64,000 nucleotides of DNA from Tolumonas auensis DSM 9187 (GCF_000023065.1 NC_012691.1:3188501-3252500); one strand, 5' to 3'. Positions 50,959 through 61,050 are shown, numbered from the stretch's first letter. Notes: generated by a model not told the origin, from the letters alone. A program made the numbers and translations.

Positions 50959-52524
50959 TCAGCTCTCTGTCACAGTTTTGAAATGACGGGGACGCAAACC
51001 AACCAACCCCATCCCCAAACCATATGTGACAAGTGCAATAGCAATCAGCTTGGTCAGTTCCCATATGGAGCGCCATTGCGACCAGGCCGTCCAGCTGGAT
51101 AACGGCGCATTTAACCAGAGTAAAACCCCTGCCATCAGCAATGTCGCTACTGTCAGACGAAGAACAAAGACAGCCGTATCCTTCCCGGGACGATAAATAT
51201 GCCGGCGATATAAGCCCTGAAACAGCGATATCGCATTCACGGTGCCTGATAATGCGGTAGACAGCGCAAGACCGATATATCCCAGAGGATAAATCAAAAT
51301 CGCATTGAATATCATATTGGATGCCATGGAGTGCATACCGTAGCGTACCGGTGTTTTCGTATCCTGCCGGGCATGGAAGCCGGGAGCCAGCACTCTGGCC
51401 AGCATCAGGGATAACAATCCGGAGGCAGAGGCCAGCAGGCTGCCACCCGCCATACTGACTTCATGCGGACCAAACTCACCACGCATGAATAACACCCGCA
51501 GGATCGGCTCACGCAAGACCATGATACCGGCCATCGCCGGCAACCCTAAAAACAGTACCATCCGGACGCCCCAGTCCATGGTTTGTGAAAACCGCAGCGG
51601 ATCTGCATCGACGTGACGTCTGGAAAGTGAAGGTAAAATGACTGTGCTGATTGCCACCGCAAACATCCCCAGCGGGAATTCAAGCAGCCGATCGGAATAA
51701 TAAAGATAGCTGATTGACCCCGTCGCCAGAAAAGAAGCCAGCATGGTGTTAAACATCAGATTAATCTGACTGACGGAAACACCAAATATCGCCGGCAACA
51801 TCAGCGTACGGATTTTAACGACACCGGGGTGATGCCAGGCCCATGTCGGCTTAACAATAAAGCCCATTTTATAAAGATAGGGAATTTGATACAGCAGTTG
51901 CACCAGCCCCCCCACAAAGGTACCTACCGCTAATGCTATTTCCGGTTGTTCCATACCCGGTGCTATCCACCAGGCAGTAGCAATCAGCACAATATTCAGA
52001 AAAGTTGGAGTAAAGGAGGAGACACCAAAACGACCATAGGTGTTAAGGACTGCGCCTGACATCGCCGTAAAAGTCACAAACCAGAGATAAGGAAATGTGA
52101 TCTTCAGCAACAAACTGGCCAGCTCAAATTTATCCGCACCAGGCTCATCATGCCACCAGGCCATAAACCAGCCCCAGCCAAACAAGGCAGATAATACCGT
52201 TGAACCAAGTACCCCCAGAATGGTAACCACAGTAATCACCAGACCGAGCGTTCCGGACGCGGCACTTAATAACTCCCTGACCGCCACTTTATCGCCCTTC
52301 GCTTTGTATTCAGTCATCACCGGTACAAATGCCTGATTGAACGCCCCGTCAGCAAACAAACGACGTAAATAATTAGGAATGCGATTGGCAAAGAAAAACA
52401 CGTCAGAAGCAACACCAGCCCCTAGCAGATGGGCAATGGCAATATCCCGAACCAGCCCCAAAATACGCGAGGCAAAGGTCGCCGTAGTCACCATTAGACC
52501 AGATTTTATTAACTTCTTGCTCAA
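50959..52524 (-). CDS. murJ: Lipid II flippase MurJ
   Basis: The protein has 521 residues and about 14 membrane helices. FASRILGLVRDIAIAHLLGA near the start and FFANRIPNYLRRLFADGAFN are the MurJ signatures. It moves lipid II across the inner membrane for peptidoglycan synthesis. The start appears to be TTG at 52524, preceded by GAGGT and giving MSKKLIKSG; the first ATG is ten codons further on. It is divergent from rpsT. Confidence 0.96.
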   Translation of the reverse strand: MSKKLIKSGLMVTTATFASRILGLVRDIAIAHLLGAGVASDVFFFANRIPNYLRRLFADGAFNQAFVPVMTEYKAKGDKVAVRELLSAASGTLGLVITVVTILGVLGSTVLSALFGWGWFMAWWHDEPGADKFELASLLLKITFPYLWFVTFTAMSGAVLNTYGRFGVSSFTPTFLNIVLIATAWWIAPGMEQPEIALAVGTFVGGLVQLLYQIPYLYKMGFIVKPTWAWHHPGVVKIRTLMLPAIFGVSVSQINLMFNTMLASFLATGSISYLYYSDRLLEFPLGMFAVAISTVILPSLSRRHVDADPLRFSQTMDWGVRMVLFLGLPAMAGIMVLREPILRVLFMRGEFGPHEVSMAGGSLLASASGLLSLMLARVLAPGFHARQDTKTPVRYGMHSMASNMIFNAILIYPLGYIGLALSTALSGTVNAISLFQGLYRRHIYRPGKDTAVFVLRLTVATLLMAGVLLWLNAPLSSWTAWSQWRSIWELTKLIAIALVTYGLGMGLVGLRPRHFKTVTES

Positions 52525-52636
52525 GATAGACCTCGAAAACTGTACAGCAGCCAGATTCCTGCTAAAATCGACCGACAGTTTAACTATCTGTGCTCTGGGT
52601 GGCTATAAGAGTGCGGTGGTTATTTGCACAAATTGA

Positions 52637-52665
52637 TTGACTTTATCGGGTTGAGAAGGCATATT
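52637..52665 (+). promoter_or_regulatory. rpsT promoter
   Basis: TTGACT (52637-52642), a 17-bp spacer and CATATT (52660-52665) predict a start about 45 nt before rpsT. A second -10-like TAAAAT lies about 100 bp upstream. E. coli rpsT also has two promoters. Confidence 0.6.
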
Positions 52666-52716
52666 TCTCGGCCTTTTTATCACACTCGCTAAGACCGTTT
52701 TTTCAGGAGTTTTACC

Positions 52717-52980
52717 TTGGCTAACATTAAATCTGCTAAGAAGCGCGCTATCCAGGCAGAGAAAGCCCGCAAGCACAACGCCAGCCGTCGTTCCATGACT
52801 CGTACTTTCATCAAGAAAGTAGTAGCAGCGATCGCTTCTGGTGATAAAGCTGTTGCTCAGGCTGCTTTCGCGGCTGCACAGCCAATTCTGGACCGTATGG
52901 CGACTAAAGGCCTGATCCACAAGAACAAGGCTGCTCGTCATAAATCGCGCCTGTCTGCTCAGATCGTTGCAATGCAGTAA
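52717..52980 (+). CDS. rpsT: Small ribosomal subunit protein bS20
   Basis: The protein has 87 residues and starts [20 protein letters not shown]. The start codon is TTG at 52717, after CAGGAG. E. coli rpsT uses the same rare start, where the weak codon takes part in autoregulation by S20. The protein is basic and helical and binds 16S rRNA. A terminator follows within 25 bp. Confidence 0.98.
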   Translation: MANIKSAKKRAIQAEKARKHNASRRSMTRTFIKKVVAAIASGDKAVAQAAFAAAQPILDRMATKGLIHKNKAARHKSRLSAQIVAMQ

Positions 52981-53002
52981 TGCACTGCTGATCCGTTCAG
53001 AC

Positions 53003-53034
53003 AAAAAAACCGGCTTCGGCCGGTTTTTTGTTTT
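53003..53034. terminator. Terminator between rpsT and the ArsR gene
   Basis: AAAAAACCGGC-TTCG-GCCGGTTTTTT with further T residues on the plus strand. The A-rich left flank makes it usable from both sides. Confidence 0.93.
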
Positions 53035-53052
53035 TACACGGAGATCCAGTCA

Positions 53053-53349
53053 TTACGAAGCACAATATAAATTGTGTAATGTGGCAATAATCGCCTCAAC
53101 CTCAGCACTTCTCAGTGAATAATAGACTGTCTGAGCCTCTTTGCGGGTTTTAACCAGCTGATCCCGGCGCAACAACGCCAGATGCTGCGACAATGCCGAC
53201 TGACTAAGCCCAATTTTCTGGTTCAGCTCGCCGACGGACAACTCACCACCCTGCAAACAACACAGTATGATCAGCCGATGACGGTTTGCCATGGCCTTTA
53301 ATAACGACACAGCTTGATCGGCGCCAAGTTCCATTTCTTCGATGGACAT
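53053..53349 (-). CDS. ArsR-family repressor of the YgaV/BigR/SqrR type
   Basis: The protein has 98 residues, a winged helix with LSVGELNQKIGLSQSALSQH as the recognition part. The metal-binding CxC motif of classical ArsR is absent. Instead a cysteine pair in LIILCCL (C30, C31) and one near the end in NLYCAS (C96) match the two positions that form a polysulfide bridge in BigR/SqrR/YgaV proteins. It probably senses sulfide or persulfide. No sulfur gene is adjacent, so its targets are elsewhere. It is a single gene on the minus strand. Confidence 0.82.
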   Translation of the reverse strand: MSIEEMELGADQAVSLLKAMANRHRLIILCCLQGGELSVGELNQKIGLSQSALSQHLALLRRDQLVKTRKEAQTVYYSLRSAEVEAIIATLHNLYCAS

Positions 53350-53428
53350 TTATCTTTTTCCTCCGTGCCAAAAAGTGCGTCATCATAGCAGCAAATATGA
53401 GAATGAGAATAAATAGGGATAACGATTG

Positions 53429-54325
53429 TTACTCTAATCCGGCAAATAATGCTGAGAAGTCACTTTCACATAGTCGTTTAACTGCCGGATGCTGAATCAT
53501 ACGCTCCGCAAAAATAGCATAATACTCTTCTTTTAACGCATCCGTTTGTCCCAGCAAAACCACCGTCTGACCATCAAGAAATTCTTCCTGATAAAGCGTC
53601 GGCGCAACAAAGATCCCTTGGTTAAACAGACCAAATGCCTTCATTAATGCCGCATCGTCAAATTCACCGAAGATTTGCGGCGCTAACCCCTGCTCATCAA
53701 ACCAGCGGGTCAGTTGTCTTCCCATCGCCGTTCTTTTCGCCGGAATCAGCAGTTTCCGCTCCATCAGACACTCCGGAAAAGCTTTCTCCGGCAGTGGTGC
53801 CTGACAGAAAAAGCTCACGCCACATTCGCCTAATTTTTTGGAAAGTAAATCCGGATGCTGCGTTGAATCCAGAGGACAGTCGGAAAGAATGACATCCAGC
53901 TTGTGCTCACGTAACTGAACCAGCAACATCTCATGGGTCGATTCAATACAGCGCAGATGCACAGCACTGTCGGCAGGTAAGGCCGCCAGCAATACTTTCG
54001 ACGCAATACGCTTAGAAAGTACATCAGCAATCCCCACATTAAATGAACTTTCATTTTCTTTCTGGAATGTCACGACCTCAAGCATTTCATAAGAGAGCGA
54101 AAACATTTTATCCGCATAGCGAAAAACCAGCTGTCCCAGCTCTGTCGCTTCGATATTACGTCCTTTCCGCTTAAATAACCGCCCTCCCAGCCGCTCTTCT
54201 AACTGACGGATTTGTCCGGTAATCGTTTGTGGCGTCAGATACAGGGCCTCGGCAGCCTGGGTTACTGAACCCTTTTTCTGTGTCATCCAGAAGTAATACA
54301 GGTGGTTATAATTGAGATGAAACAC
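53429..54325 (-). CDS. nhaR: LysR-family transcriptional activator NhaR
   Basis: The protein has 298 residues from the GTG at 54325, preceded by AAGGAACAG. It opens with [20 protein letters not shown] and has the HTH TLTPQ-type segment [20 protein letters not shown], with the NhaR-typical [11 protein letters not shown]. It activates nhaA in response to sodium. Its first 20 bases overlap the end of nhaA, so both genes form one operon. Confidence 0.95.
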   Translation of the reverse strand: MFHLNYNHLYYFWMTQKKGSVTQAAEALYLTPQTITGQIRQLEERLGGRLFKRKGRNIEATELGQLVFRYADKMFSLSYEMLEVVTFQKENESSFNVGIADVLSKRIASKVLLAALPADSAVHLRCIESTHEMLLVQLREHKLDVILSDCPLDSTQHPDLLSKKLGECGVSFFCQAPLPEKAFPECLMERKLLIPAKRTAMGRQLTRWFDEQGLAPQIFGEFDDAALMKAFGLFNQGIFVAPTLYQEEFLDGQTVVLLGQTDALKEEYYAIFAERMIQHPAVKRLCESDFSALFAGLE

Positions 54326-55502
54326 GTTTCTGTTCCTTACGCTGACAAGTTCGGGTTGCATTCCTTAATAAAATATACCCGAAAACCGCAGCAATTAATG
54401 ACCCAAACAGGATCCCAAGACGTGAGGAAGCAAAGGCTTCGCTAGCAGTGCCGAACGCCAATCCACCAATAAATATAGACATGGTAAAGCCAATACCACA
54501 CAGCACGGAAAGACCAAAAAGTTGCTGCCACCCAACATTTTCCGGCAAAGCGGCTAATTTAGCTTTCACGGCCAGCCATGAAACCAGCATAACCCCCAAC
54601 GGTTTACCGATAAACAGGCCAACAATAATTGCCAGCGGTAAACCAGAGCCCAGATCAGTCCAGGACAACCCCGAGAATGATAATCCCGCATTGGCAAACG
54701 CAAAAAATGGCAGAATAAAATAACTACTCCACGGATGCAGTTGATGTTCAAGTTGCCGTAACGGTGTATGAGTCGCCCCCCTGATATGGGGAATAGCAAA
54801 CCCCAGAATGACACCAGCGATAGTGGCATGAACGCCTGATTTTAATACCGCCAGCCAGAGCAGAGCACCGACTATCAGATACGGTGTCAGCAGCATTACT
54901 CTGCTGCGATTCAGCATTAACAACATGGCACTCAGTGCGACAGCAAACAACAGCGGAATAGTGTGTAATTCAGCCGTATAAAACAGTGCTATGACCATAA
55001 TAGCGCCGAGATCATCAATAATCGCCAGAGCCAGTAAAAAAACCTTCAACGAGAGAGGGACACGGCCACTTAATAATGACAACACACCCAGCGCAAACGC
55101 AATATCCGTCGCCATCGGAATCGCCCACCCCGCCATAAACTGAGGGGCGTCATTGATAATAAAAGAGAACATCGCCGCAGGAACGATCATACCGCCTATC
55201 GCAGCAATAACCGGTAAACCCGCCTGACGCATACTGGACAGAGACCCTTCCAGAGCTTCACGCTTGATTTCCATGCCAACCAGCAGAAAGAAAATGGCCA
55301 TGAGCCCATCGTTAATCCAGAGTAATAAAGGCTTATGCACATCCAGACTGCCAACCCGGAACTGCACCGGAATATCCAAAAATGAGAAATAAATTTCAGA
55401 CCATGGAGAATTGGCCAGTATCAGCGCCAGTACCGCAGTAAAGAACAGTATGATCCCGCTGGCAGCCTCCAGTTGCAGAAAACGTTTAACTAAGTCGACC
55501 AT
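54306..55502 (-). CDS. nhaA: Sodium/proton antiporter NhaA
   Basis: The protein has 398 residues and 12 membrane helices. The ion-binding aspartates are D163 and D164 in [12 protein letters not shown], with D133 in [11 protein letters not shown]. It expels sodium or lithium in exchange for protons at alkaline pH. The start follows AAGGAG. It is first in nhaA-nhaR; the upstream gap has a CGGT-N3-ACCG repeat that might be a regulator site. Confidence 0.97.
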   Translation of the reverse strand: MVDLVKRFLQLEAASGIILFFTAVLALILANSPWSEIYFSFLDIPVQFRVGSLDVHKPLLLWINDGLMAIFFLLVGMEIKREALEGSLSSMRQAGLPVIAAIGGMIVPAAMFSFIINDAPQFMAGWAIPMATDIAFALGVLSLLSGRVPLSLKVFLLALAIIDDLGAIMVIALFYTAELHTIPLLFAVALSAMLLMLNRSRVMLLTPYLIVGALLWLAVLKSGVHATIAGVILGFAIPHIRGATHTPLRQLEHQLHPWSSYFILPFFAFANAGLSFSGLSWTDLGSGLPLAIIVGLFIGKPLGVMLVSWLAVKAKLAALPENVGWQQLFGLSVLCGIGFTMSIFIGGLAFGTASEAFASSRLGILFGSLIAAVFGYILLRNATRTCQRKEQKRVSSQL

Positions 55503-55793
55503 TGATACGCTCCTTACAATAATCTGGGAAGTATATCGATGATTACAGATCAGAAAAAATCTGTTTAACCTAGCATACTACTCGGTTTTACCGATAAACA
55601 GACCAGTTATCCAACTAGTTCTCTATTAATGAATAAAAATAATATTATTAAATTTCAATTGATTATGAATACAAACTGGGGGGCTCCCCAGATTTTTCCT
55701 GATCACTCATTGCGGTAAAACCGCCAATTTACAGTTTAATTACAGACCTTCTGGCAGCACTGATATAATAAAACGGTTAACCCGGAGAGGTCG
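55503..55793. promoter_or_regulatory. AT-rich nhaA/thyA intergenic region
   Basis: This gap holds no clear gene. It contains CGGTTTTACCG (55583-55593) and the same 11-mer in the other orientation, CGGTAAAACCG (55713-55723). A terminator-like hairpin, CTGGGG-GGCT-CCCCAG followed by ATTTTT, lies at 55676-55697 with no gene in front of it. The promoter TTACAG (55740-55745), 18 bp, TATAAT (55764-55769) points toward thyA. Confidence 0.55.
55740..55769 (+). promoter_or_regulatory. Promoter of the thyA leader and thyA
   Basis: TTACAG, an 18-bp spacer and a perfect TATAAT predict a start near 55776, a few bases before the Shine-Dalgarno of the small leader ORF. thyA is then read from about 160 nt downstream. 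Confidence 0.65.
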
Positions 55794-55928
55794 TTGAAGT
55801 TGATTCAAATCGCCCGCAAACAGCAGCCAAATCAAACATCTTTTATGGAAAAGAGCTTCAACAGGAATGCCATAAAACAGTTACAAAAGATTGATCAGTT
55901 GCATGACCTATTCGATATGAAATTATAG
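55794..55928 (+). CDS. Possible 44-residue ORF in the thyA leader
   Basis: A TTG at 55794 follows CCGGAGAGG at good spacing, and the frame runs to TAG at 55926-55928, 9 bp before thyA. The product starts MKLIQIARKQQPNQTSFMEK and is basic, with many Lys, Gln and Asn and no cysteines. A perfect -10 lies just upstream. I do not recognise it. It may be a leader peptide for thyA or the remains of a gene. A TTG start and a single copy make this uncertain. Confidence 0.4.
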   Translation: MKLIQIARKQQPNQTSFMEKSFNRNAIKQLQKIDQLHDLFDMKL

Positions 55929-55937
55929 GGGAAAAAA

Positions 55938-56789
55938 ATGAAGCAATATCTAGACCTCTGCCAACGAATTATTGATGAAGGCGTTTGGATCGAGAACCAG
56001 AGAACAAACAAACGCTGCCTGACTGTTATCAATGCAGACTTAGTCTATGACGTCAGAAATAACCAATTTCCTATTATCACGACCCGAAAAAGCTTTTGGA
56101 AAGCCGCAATTGCAGAACTGCTTGGCTACATTCGAGGTTATGACAATGCAGCCGATTTTCGGGCATTAGGAACAAAATCATGGGATGCCAACGCGAACGA
56201 GAATGAAGCGTGGCTGAAAAACCCCGCACGTAAGGGTCTTGATGATATGGGGCGCGTCTACGGTGTTCAGGGCCGCCACTGGAAAACGCATGATGGAACT
56301 GAATTGGACCAGTTGGGTAAGATTGTTGCCAATTTATCGAAGGGGATTGACGATCGGGGGGAGATCCTAACCTTTCACAACCCAGGTGAATTTAACCTTG
56401 GCTGTCTTCGCCCTTGCATGCATACCCATACCTTTTCGCTGTTAGGTGATACGCTCTACCTAACCAGCTATCAGCGTTCCTGCGATGTTCCGCTCGGACT
56501 TAACTTCAATCAGATTCAAGTATTTACACTGCTGGCTCTCATGGCACAAATCACCGGAAACAAGCCAGGTTTGGCTTATCATAAGATCGTGAATGCCCAT
56601 ATCTATGAAGATCAGATCGAACTGATGCGCGATGTTCAGTTAAAACGCAAGCCTTATCCATCACCAAAACTTGAAATCAATCCGGATATCAAGAGCTTAA
56701 AAGATCTGGAAACCTGGGTAACGCTGGATGATTTCAATGTTACCGGTTATCAGCATCACGATGCAATCAAGTACCCATTTTCGGTTTAA
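55938..56789 (+). CDS. thyA: Thymidylate synthase ThyA, long Vibrio-like form
   Basis: The protein has 283 residues; E. coli ThyA has 264. The catalytic cysteine is C160 in [16 protein letters not shown], and [19 protein letters not shown] binds substrate. It methylates dUMP to dTMP using methylene-THF. The start follows AGGGGA. The longer form resembles the ThyA of Vibrio species. lgt, its usual neighbour, is not adjacent. No clear terminator is seen before ptsP, which converges. Confidence 0.96.
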   Translation: MKQYLDLCQRIIDEGVWIENQRTNKRCLTVINADLVYDVRNNQFPIITTRKSFWKAAIAELLGYIRGYDNAADFRALGTKSWDANANENEAWLKNPARKGLDDMGRVYGVQGRHWKTHDGTELDQLGKIVANLSKGIDDRGEILTFHNPGEFNLGCLRPCMHTHTFSLLGDTLYLTSYQRSCDVPLGLNFNQIQVFTLLALMAQITGNKPGLAYHKIVNAHIYEDQIELMRDVQLKRKPYPSPKLEINPDIKSLKDLETWVTLDDFNVTGYQHHDAIKYPFSV

Positions 56790-56870
56790 TATCCGTATTG
56801 CACCAATGGAAACCCGGAGAGCCAAGCATCGCGCCTCTCCGGATTACTGAATTAGTCACAGGTAAACTAC

Positions 56871-59135
56871 TTAGGCTTTTTTACTGAGAAAACTCTGCAA
56901 GCCAAGTGATTCCAGATAGGCCGAGAATATCTTCCTTATCTGAGCCGAGTCATTTAATTGGATCGCCTGCGCAAGTAACGGCTCCAATGCATCTGTCCGT
57001 ACCCGTCGCAGAAGATATTTGATTTTAGCGATATTATTCAGATTCATACTGAAACGACGATAGCCCATCGCTAACAAAATCAGCACCCCAATAGGATCAC
57101 CGGCTAACTCGCCACAAACAGAAACAGGCTTAGCCTGCTGATTGGCAGTCTGAATAATTTGTTGCAGTGCACGCAGAACGGCGGGGTGCAAACCATCATA
57201 CATATCAGCAACACGGGCATTATTACGATCAACAGCCAACAGATATTGAGTCAGGTCATTCGTACCAACTGACCAGAAATCGACATAAGGAGCCAAGTCG
57301 GGTAATAAATAAATTGCAGCCGGTACCTCAATCATGGCCCCCAGACTAGGATAACGGATTGCACCACCCCGTTCTCTGAGTTCATCAGATACCTCCAGCC
57401 ATGCCTGATCCAGCAGACGCCGGGCCGACTGGACCTCACTGACACAAGAGATCATTGGCAACATGATCGCGAGGTTATCATTATGCTCACTGGCTCTTAG
57501 CATGGCTTTCAACTGCGCCAGGAATAACTCCGGATGATCCAGCGTAATACGGATACCCCGCCAGCCCAGAAAAGGATTTTCTTCACTGATAGGAAAATAA
57601 GGTAGCGGTTTGTCACCACCGATGTCCAGTGTCCGCATGCACACCTGACGCCCGCTATACTGCTCCAGTATCGTCCGGTAACGTTTCGTTTGTTCCTGTT
57701 CAGAAGGAAAGCTGTCATGCAACATGAACGGTATCTCGGTACGGTACAAGCCAACACCGTCAGAACAGTCCATCAGACAACTATCAACATCCAGACTCAA
57801 ACCTGCATTAAGTAAAACAGATACCGGACATCCATCCAAGGTCTCTGAGGGTAATTGCGCTTCCTTAGCAACCAAATTATCAAATGCTTTGGCTTGCTGA
57901 ATTAACTGCTCATATTCAGCAAGTACCGCACTGCTTGGCTGGATAATGACATCACCGCTGCTGCCATCAACAATCAGTTCCTGCCCGTCAAGCTCCTGTA
58001 TTGGAAGTTCCAGACCCATCACAGCCGGGACACTCATAGTCCGGGCCAGAATAGCAGCGTGAGAATTCACTGCCCCGCGAACAGAGACCACTCCCGCTAA
58101 ACGCTCTTTTGGGATCTCGGCTAATAAGGTCGCAGTAACCTCTTCAGCCAACAAGATAACAGGTTCCTTGAAGTCAAACTGCTCCATGTGACTGTGCGCC
58201 AGGCAGCTTAGCAAGCGTTGTGCAACATCACGGATATCCAATGCTCTTTCCCGCAGATAAGGATCACTCATAGCCGAGAACTGAGCAATAAGGCGTTCGC
58301 TTACCTGTCTTACAGCTGATGTAGCATTCCACTGATTCTCAGTAATTTCCTGCTCAATCTGTAAGATGAAATTCGGATCTGCAAGAATATGCTGATAGAT
58401 ATCGAAGATAGACTGTGAATCGATCTGAACGGCATCCTGAAAGCGCATAGCTAGCGAATCAAGATCCATTTGTACTTGCAGTACAGCCTGATTGAGTAAT
58501 TCCAGCTGCAATTCCGGCTCATCGCTGTGCTTCAGATTAACTTGTGACAGCGCCATCTTAGGCTGCCATACCCAGGCTTTAGCGATGGCCATGCCAGATG
58601 AGACCGCAATACCGTGTACGGCCCGATGATTATTGGAGGAAGAGCTGATAAGCCCTTTCAGCTCCGCATGTGCAATACGAACAGCCAGCTGTGCTGCGAG
58701 GGTAACCAAAAAGGATTCATCAAGCTCAGTAAATTGCCGGGACAAGGTTTGCTGAACGACAAGCACCCCCAACACATTGCGCTGGTGCATGATCGGCACA
58801 CCCAGGAATGTTTTGAACTCATCCTCGCCAACTTCCGGCAAGTATTTAAAACTGGAATGAGCCGGCGCATCAGCCAGATTAATCAGCTCTTCACGACGCC
58901 CCACTAATCCAACCAGACCTTCATTAAAAGGCAATACCGCTTTACCAACCGCTTCCTGAGAAAGGCCATCAGTTGCAACCAGGCGATAACGCTGACGCTG
59001 AGGTTCTGAAATATACACCGAACAACAATCAACATGCATGGCAGCACGGGTTTGCTGTACCAGAGCACACATCGCATCAAATAAAGATGGTGCAGCCGTT
59101 ACACTTTCCACGATTTGCCGCAATGTTGTCAGCAC
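56871..59135 (-). CDS. ptsP: Nitrogen PTS enzyme I PtsP
   Basis: The protein has 754 residues and starts at GTG at 59135 after GAGGAGAAAT. An N-terminal GAF domain (about 1-165) precedes the enzyme I part: the phosphohistidine site is in GAVNSHAAILARTMSVPAVM near residue 360, and PEP-binding segments such as GVGLYRTEIPFM follow. It takes phosphate from PEP and passes it to PtsO and PtsN, both encoded in this window. It lies 30 bp after rppH, the conserved rppH-ptsP pair. Confidence 0.97.
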   Translation of the reverse strand: MLTTLRQIVESVTAAPSLFDAMCALVQQTRAAMHVDCCSVYISEPQRQRYRLVATDGLSQEAVGKAVLPFNEGLVGLVGRREELINLADAPAHSSFKYLPEVGEDEFKTFLGVPIMHQRNVLGVLVVQQTLSRQFTELDESFLVTLAAQLAVRIAHAELKGLISSSSNNHRAVHGIAVSSGMAIAKAWVWQPKMALSQVNLKHSDEPELQLELLNQAVLQVQMDLDSLAMRFQDAVQIDSQSIFDIYQHILADPNFILQIEQEITENQWNATSAVRQVSERLIAQFSAMSDPYLRERALDIRDVAQRLLSCLAHSHMEQFDFKEPVILLAEEVTATLLAEIPKERLAGVVSVRGAVNSHAAILARTMSVPAVMGLELPIQELDGQELIVDGSSGDVIIQPSSAVLAEYEQLIQQAKAFDNLVAKEAQLPSETLDGCPVSVLLNAGLSLDVDSCLMDCSDGVGLYRTEIPFMLHDSFPSEQEQTKRYRTILEQYSGRQVCMRTLDIGGDKPLPYFPISEENPFLGWRGIRITLDHPELFLAQLKAMLRASEHNDNLAIMLPMISCVSEVQSARRLLDQAWLEVSDELRERGGAIRYPSLGAMIEVPAAIYLLPDLAPYVDFWSVGTNDLTQYLLAVDRNNARVADMYDGLHPAVLRALQQIIQTANQQAKPVSVCGELAGDPIGVLILLAMGYRRFSMNLNNIAKIKYLLRRVRTDALEPLLAQAIQLNDSAQIRKIFSAYLESLGLQSFLSKKA

Positions 59136-59165
59136 AATATTTCTCCTCTCATTTATTCGGGATTA

Positions 59166-59690
59166 CTAGCGGTACCCTTTTCTTCGGGGTTCTTTTTTGG
59201 CAACAGGTGGTAAATAAGGCATCGCGATAGCTGCAAATTCTTTCATCACCCGACGATAGACTTCACGCTTAAACGATACCACCTGTCTTACCGGATACCA
59301 GTAACTTACCCAACGCCAATCATCAAATTCCGGCTGACCATGGCAGCCAAACTGGATGCAGGCTTCTTTGGCCGCATCCAGACGCAGTAAAAACCATTTC
59401 TGTTTTTGTCCGATGCATACCGGCTTGCTTTCCCAACGGATCAAACGCTTTGGTAGCCGATATTTCAGCCAATTGCGACTGGTAGCAAGGATAGTAACAT
59501 CATCCTGCTTCAGCCCTATTTCCTCGTACAACTCACGAAACATAGCCTGTTCCGGAGTTTCCCCATCATCTACACCACCTTGGGGAAACTGCCAGGAATG
59601 TTGTCCATAGCGACGAGCCCATAACACTTGTCCATTGCGATTGCAGATCACAATACCTACATTCGGGCGGAAACCATCGCCATCAATCAC
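59166..59690 (-). CDS. rppH: RNA pyrophosphohydrolase RppH
   Basis: The protein has 174 residues and starts with GTG at 59690, as in E. coli. The Nudix box covers about residues 38-60 ([13 protein letters not shown] and RELYEEIGL). It removes pyrophosphate from mRNA 5' ends and triggers RNase E decay. It is first in rppH-ptsP and is divergent from mutH. Confidence 0.97.
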   Translation of the reverse strand: MIDGDGFRPNVGIVICNRNGQVLWARRYGQHSWQFPQGGVDDGETPEQAMFRELYEEIGLKQDDVTILATSRNWLKYRLPKRLIRWESKPVCIGQKQKWFLLRLDAAKEACIQFGCHGQPEFDDWRWVSYWYPVRQVVSFKREVYRRVMKEFAAIAMPYLPPVAKKEPRRKGYR

Positions 59691-59899
59691 GCAATCACCT
59701 GATGTAACAACTTGAACTTACCCGATTCTTTCATATTAACTTCAGATCAGCAAACAGACATTCCCAGAGTGAGAGCTACAACGAATGCTCTCCGCAACCA
59801 AGTATCCCATCGCAGCAGATCTTTGCTCTATTTCTGTAATCAGGGGAAATGAGGTGCATACTATGATCTGATAATTGTACCTATCCCATAGATACTCTC

Positions 59900-60559
59900 A
59901 TGTACCAGAATATTGACGAACTTGTTCATGCAGCGAATCAGCTCGCAGGATTAACACTGGCAGAACTGGCAGAACGATGCGGGATCATGATTCCATCATC
60001 GCTACGCCGGGAAAAAGGCTGGATAGGGCAGCTGCTGGAGTTTGCATTGGGCGCATCCGCTGGCAGTAAACCACAACAGGATTTCCCTGAACTCGGCGTA
60101 GAATTGAAAACATTACCTATTGCTAATAATGGTATTCCTCTCGAAAGTACTTTCGTTTGTACAGCGCCATTATTACACCAGCAAAAAATTACCTGGGAGA
60201 CATCAAGTGTTCATCATAAATTATCGGCCGTGCTATGGATCCCTGTCTTCGGAGATCGTCAGCAGGATATCGCTTCCCGCATGATTGGTAACCCATGGTT
60301 ATGGCATCCGACGGCTGAACAGGAGAAAATCATCCGGCAGGATTGGGAAGAGATAATGGAATTGATAGCTCTTGGCAAAGTAGAATCAATCAGTGCCCGT
60401 CACGGAGAAGCATTACAATTACGACCTAAAGCTGCAAATGGCCAATCACTGACGCCTGCAATCGGCGGCGAAGGCACGATAATACAAACCCGACCAAGAG
60501 GATTTTATTTACGTAGCTCTTTTACTCGAGAATTGCTCCATATGCAGTTTTATCTGTGA
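59900..60559 (+). CDS. mutH: DNA mismatch repair endonuclease MutH
   Basis: The protein has 219 residues. The catalytic set is D61, E68 and K70 in QDFPELGVELKTL. It nicks the unmethylated strand at hemimethylated GATC sites during mismatch repair, so the organism should have Dam methylation. No strong Shine-Dalgarno is seen. Its place beside rppH is as in E. coli. Confidence 0.97.
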   Translation: MYQNIDELVHAANQLAGLTLAELAERCGIMIPSSLRREKGWIGQLLEFALGASAGSKPQQDFPELGVELKTLPIANNGIPLESTFVCTAPLLHQQKITWETSSVHHKLSAVLWIPVFGDRQQDIASRMIGNPWLWHPTAEQEKIIRQDWEEIMELIALGKVESISARHGEALQLRPKAANGQSLTPAIGGEGTIIQTRPRGFYLRSSFTRELLHMQFYL

Positions 60560-60706
60560 AGTCTGTCGCGATATACGCCTATGTAATACAGATTTCATGG
60601 ACTTGAATAAAGCTATGCAGCTAACAATATCTGTGGTTATTTTTTGTCTTATTATTTATAAAAGAATATCAGTAGTAGTTCTACGGTTAAGACTCAAGGA
60701 GTTGAC

Positions 60707-61033
60707 ATGGCAGTTACAAAGAAATTTTTAAAAACGAAGCCTGAAGTACAGGTCACGTTCGAAATACAACCAGACTCAACAGAGAGCGCATCAAAGGTTT
60801 ATGTCGTTGGTGAATTTGCTGGCTGGGAACCAGTTGAACTGAAAAAACTGAAAAGTGGCTTGTTCAAAACAACCATCAATCTGCCAACCAATCAGCAGGA
60901 TAGCTACCAATACCGCTATCGTTTTATTTTACCTGACGGCTCGGAAAAATTTGAGAACGATGTGCAAGCTGATGGTTATTGCGGTAACCCATATGGCGGA
61001 GAAAATTCCGTTGTCTGCGTACTTCCGCAATAA
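60707..61033 (+). CDS. Single-domain glycogen-binding (CBM48-like) protein
   Basis: The protein has 108 residues, a lone early-set beta-sandwich: VYVVGEFAGWEPVELKKL and YQYRYRFILPDGSEKFENDV are typical of the CBM48/AMPK-beta glycogen-binding fold found at the N-terminus of branching enzymes. No catalytic domain is attached and no glycogen gene is near. The start follows AAGGAG. It may bind glycogen or act as a regulatory subunit; the function is not known. Confidence 0.75.
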   Translation: MAVTKKFLKTKPEVQVTFEIQPDSTESASKVYVVGEFAGWEPVELKKLKSGLFKTTINLPTNQQDSYQYRYRFILPDGSEKFENDVQADGYCGNPYGGENSVVCVLPQ

Positions 61034-61050
61034 AATTAGATACCAGTAAT

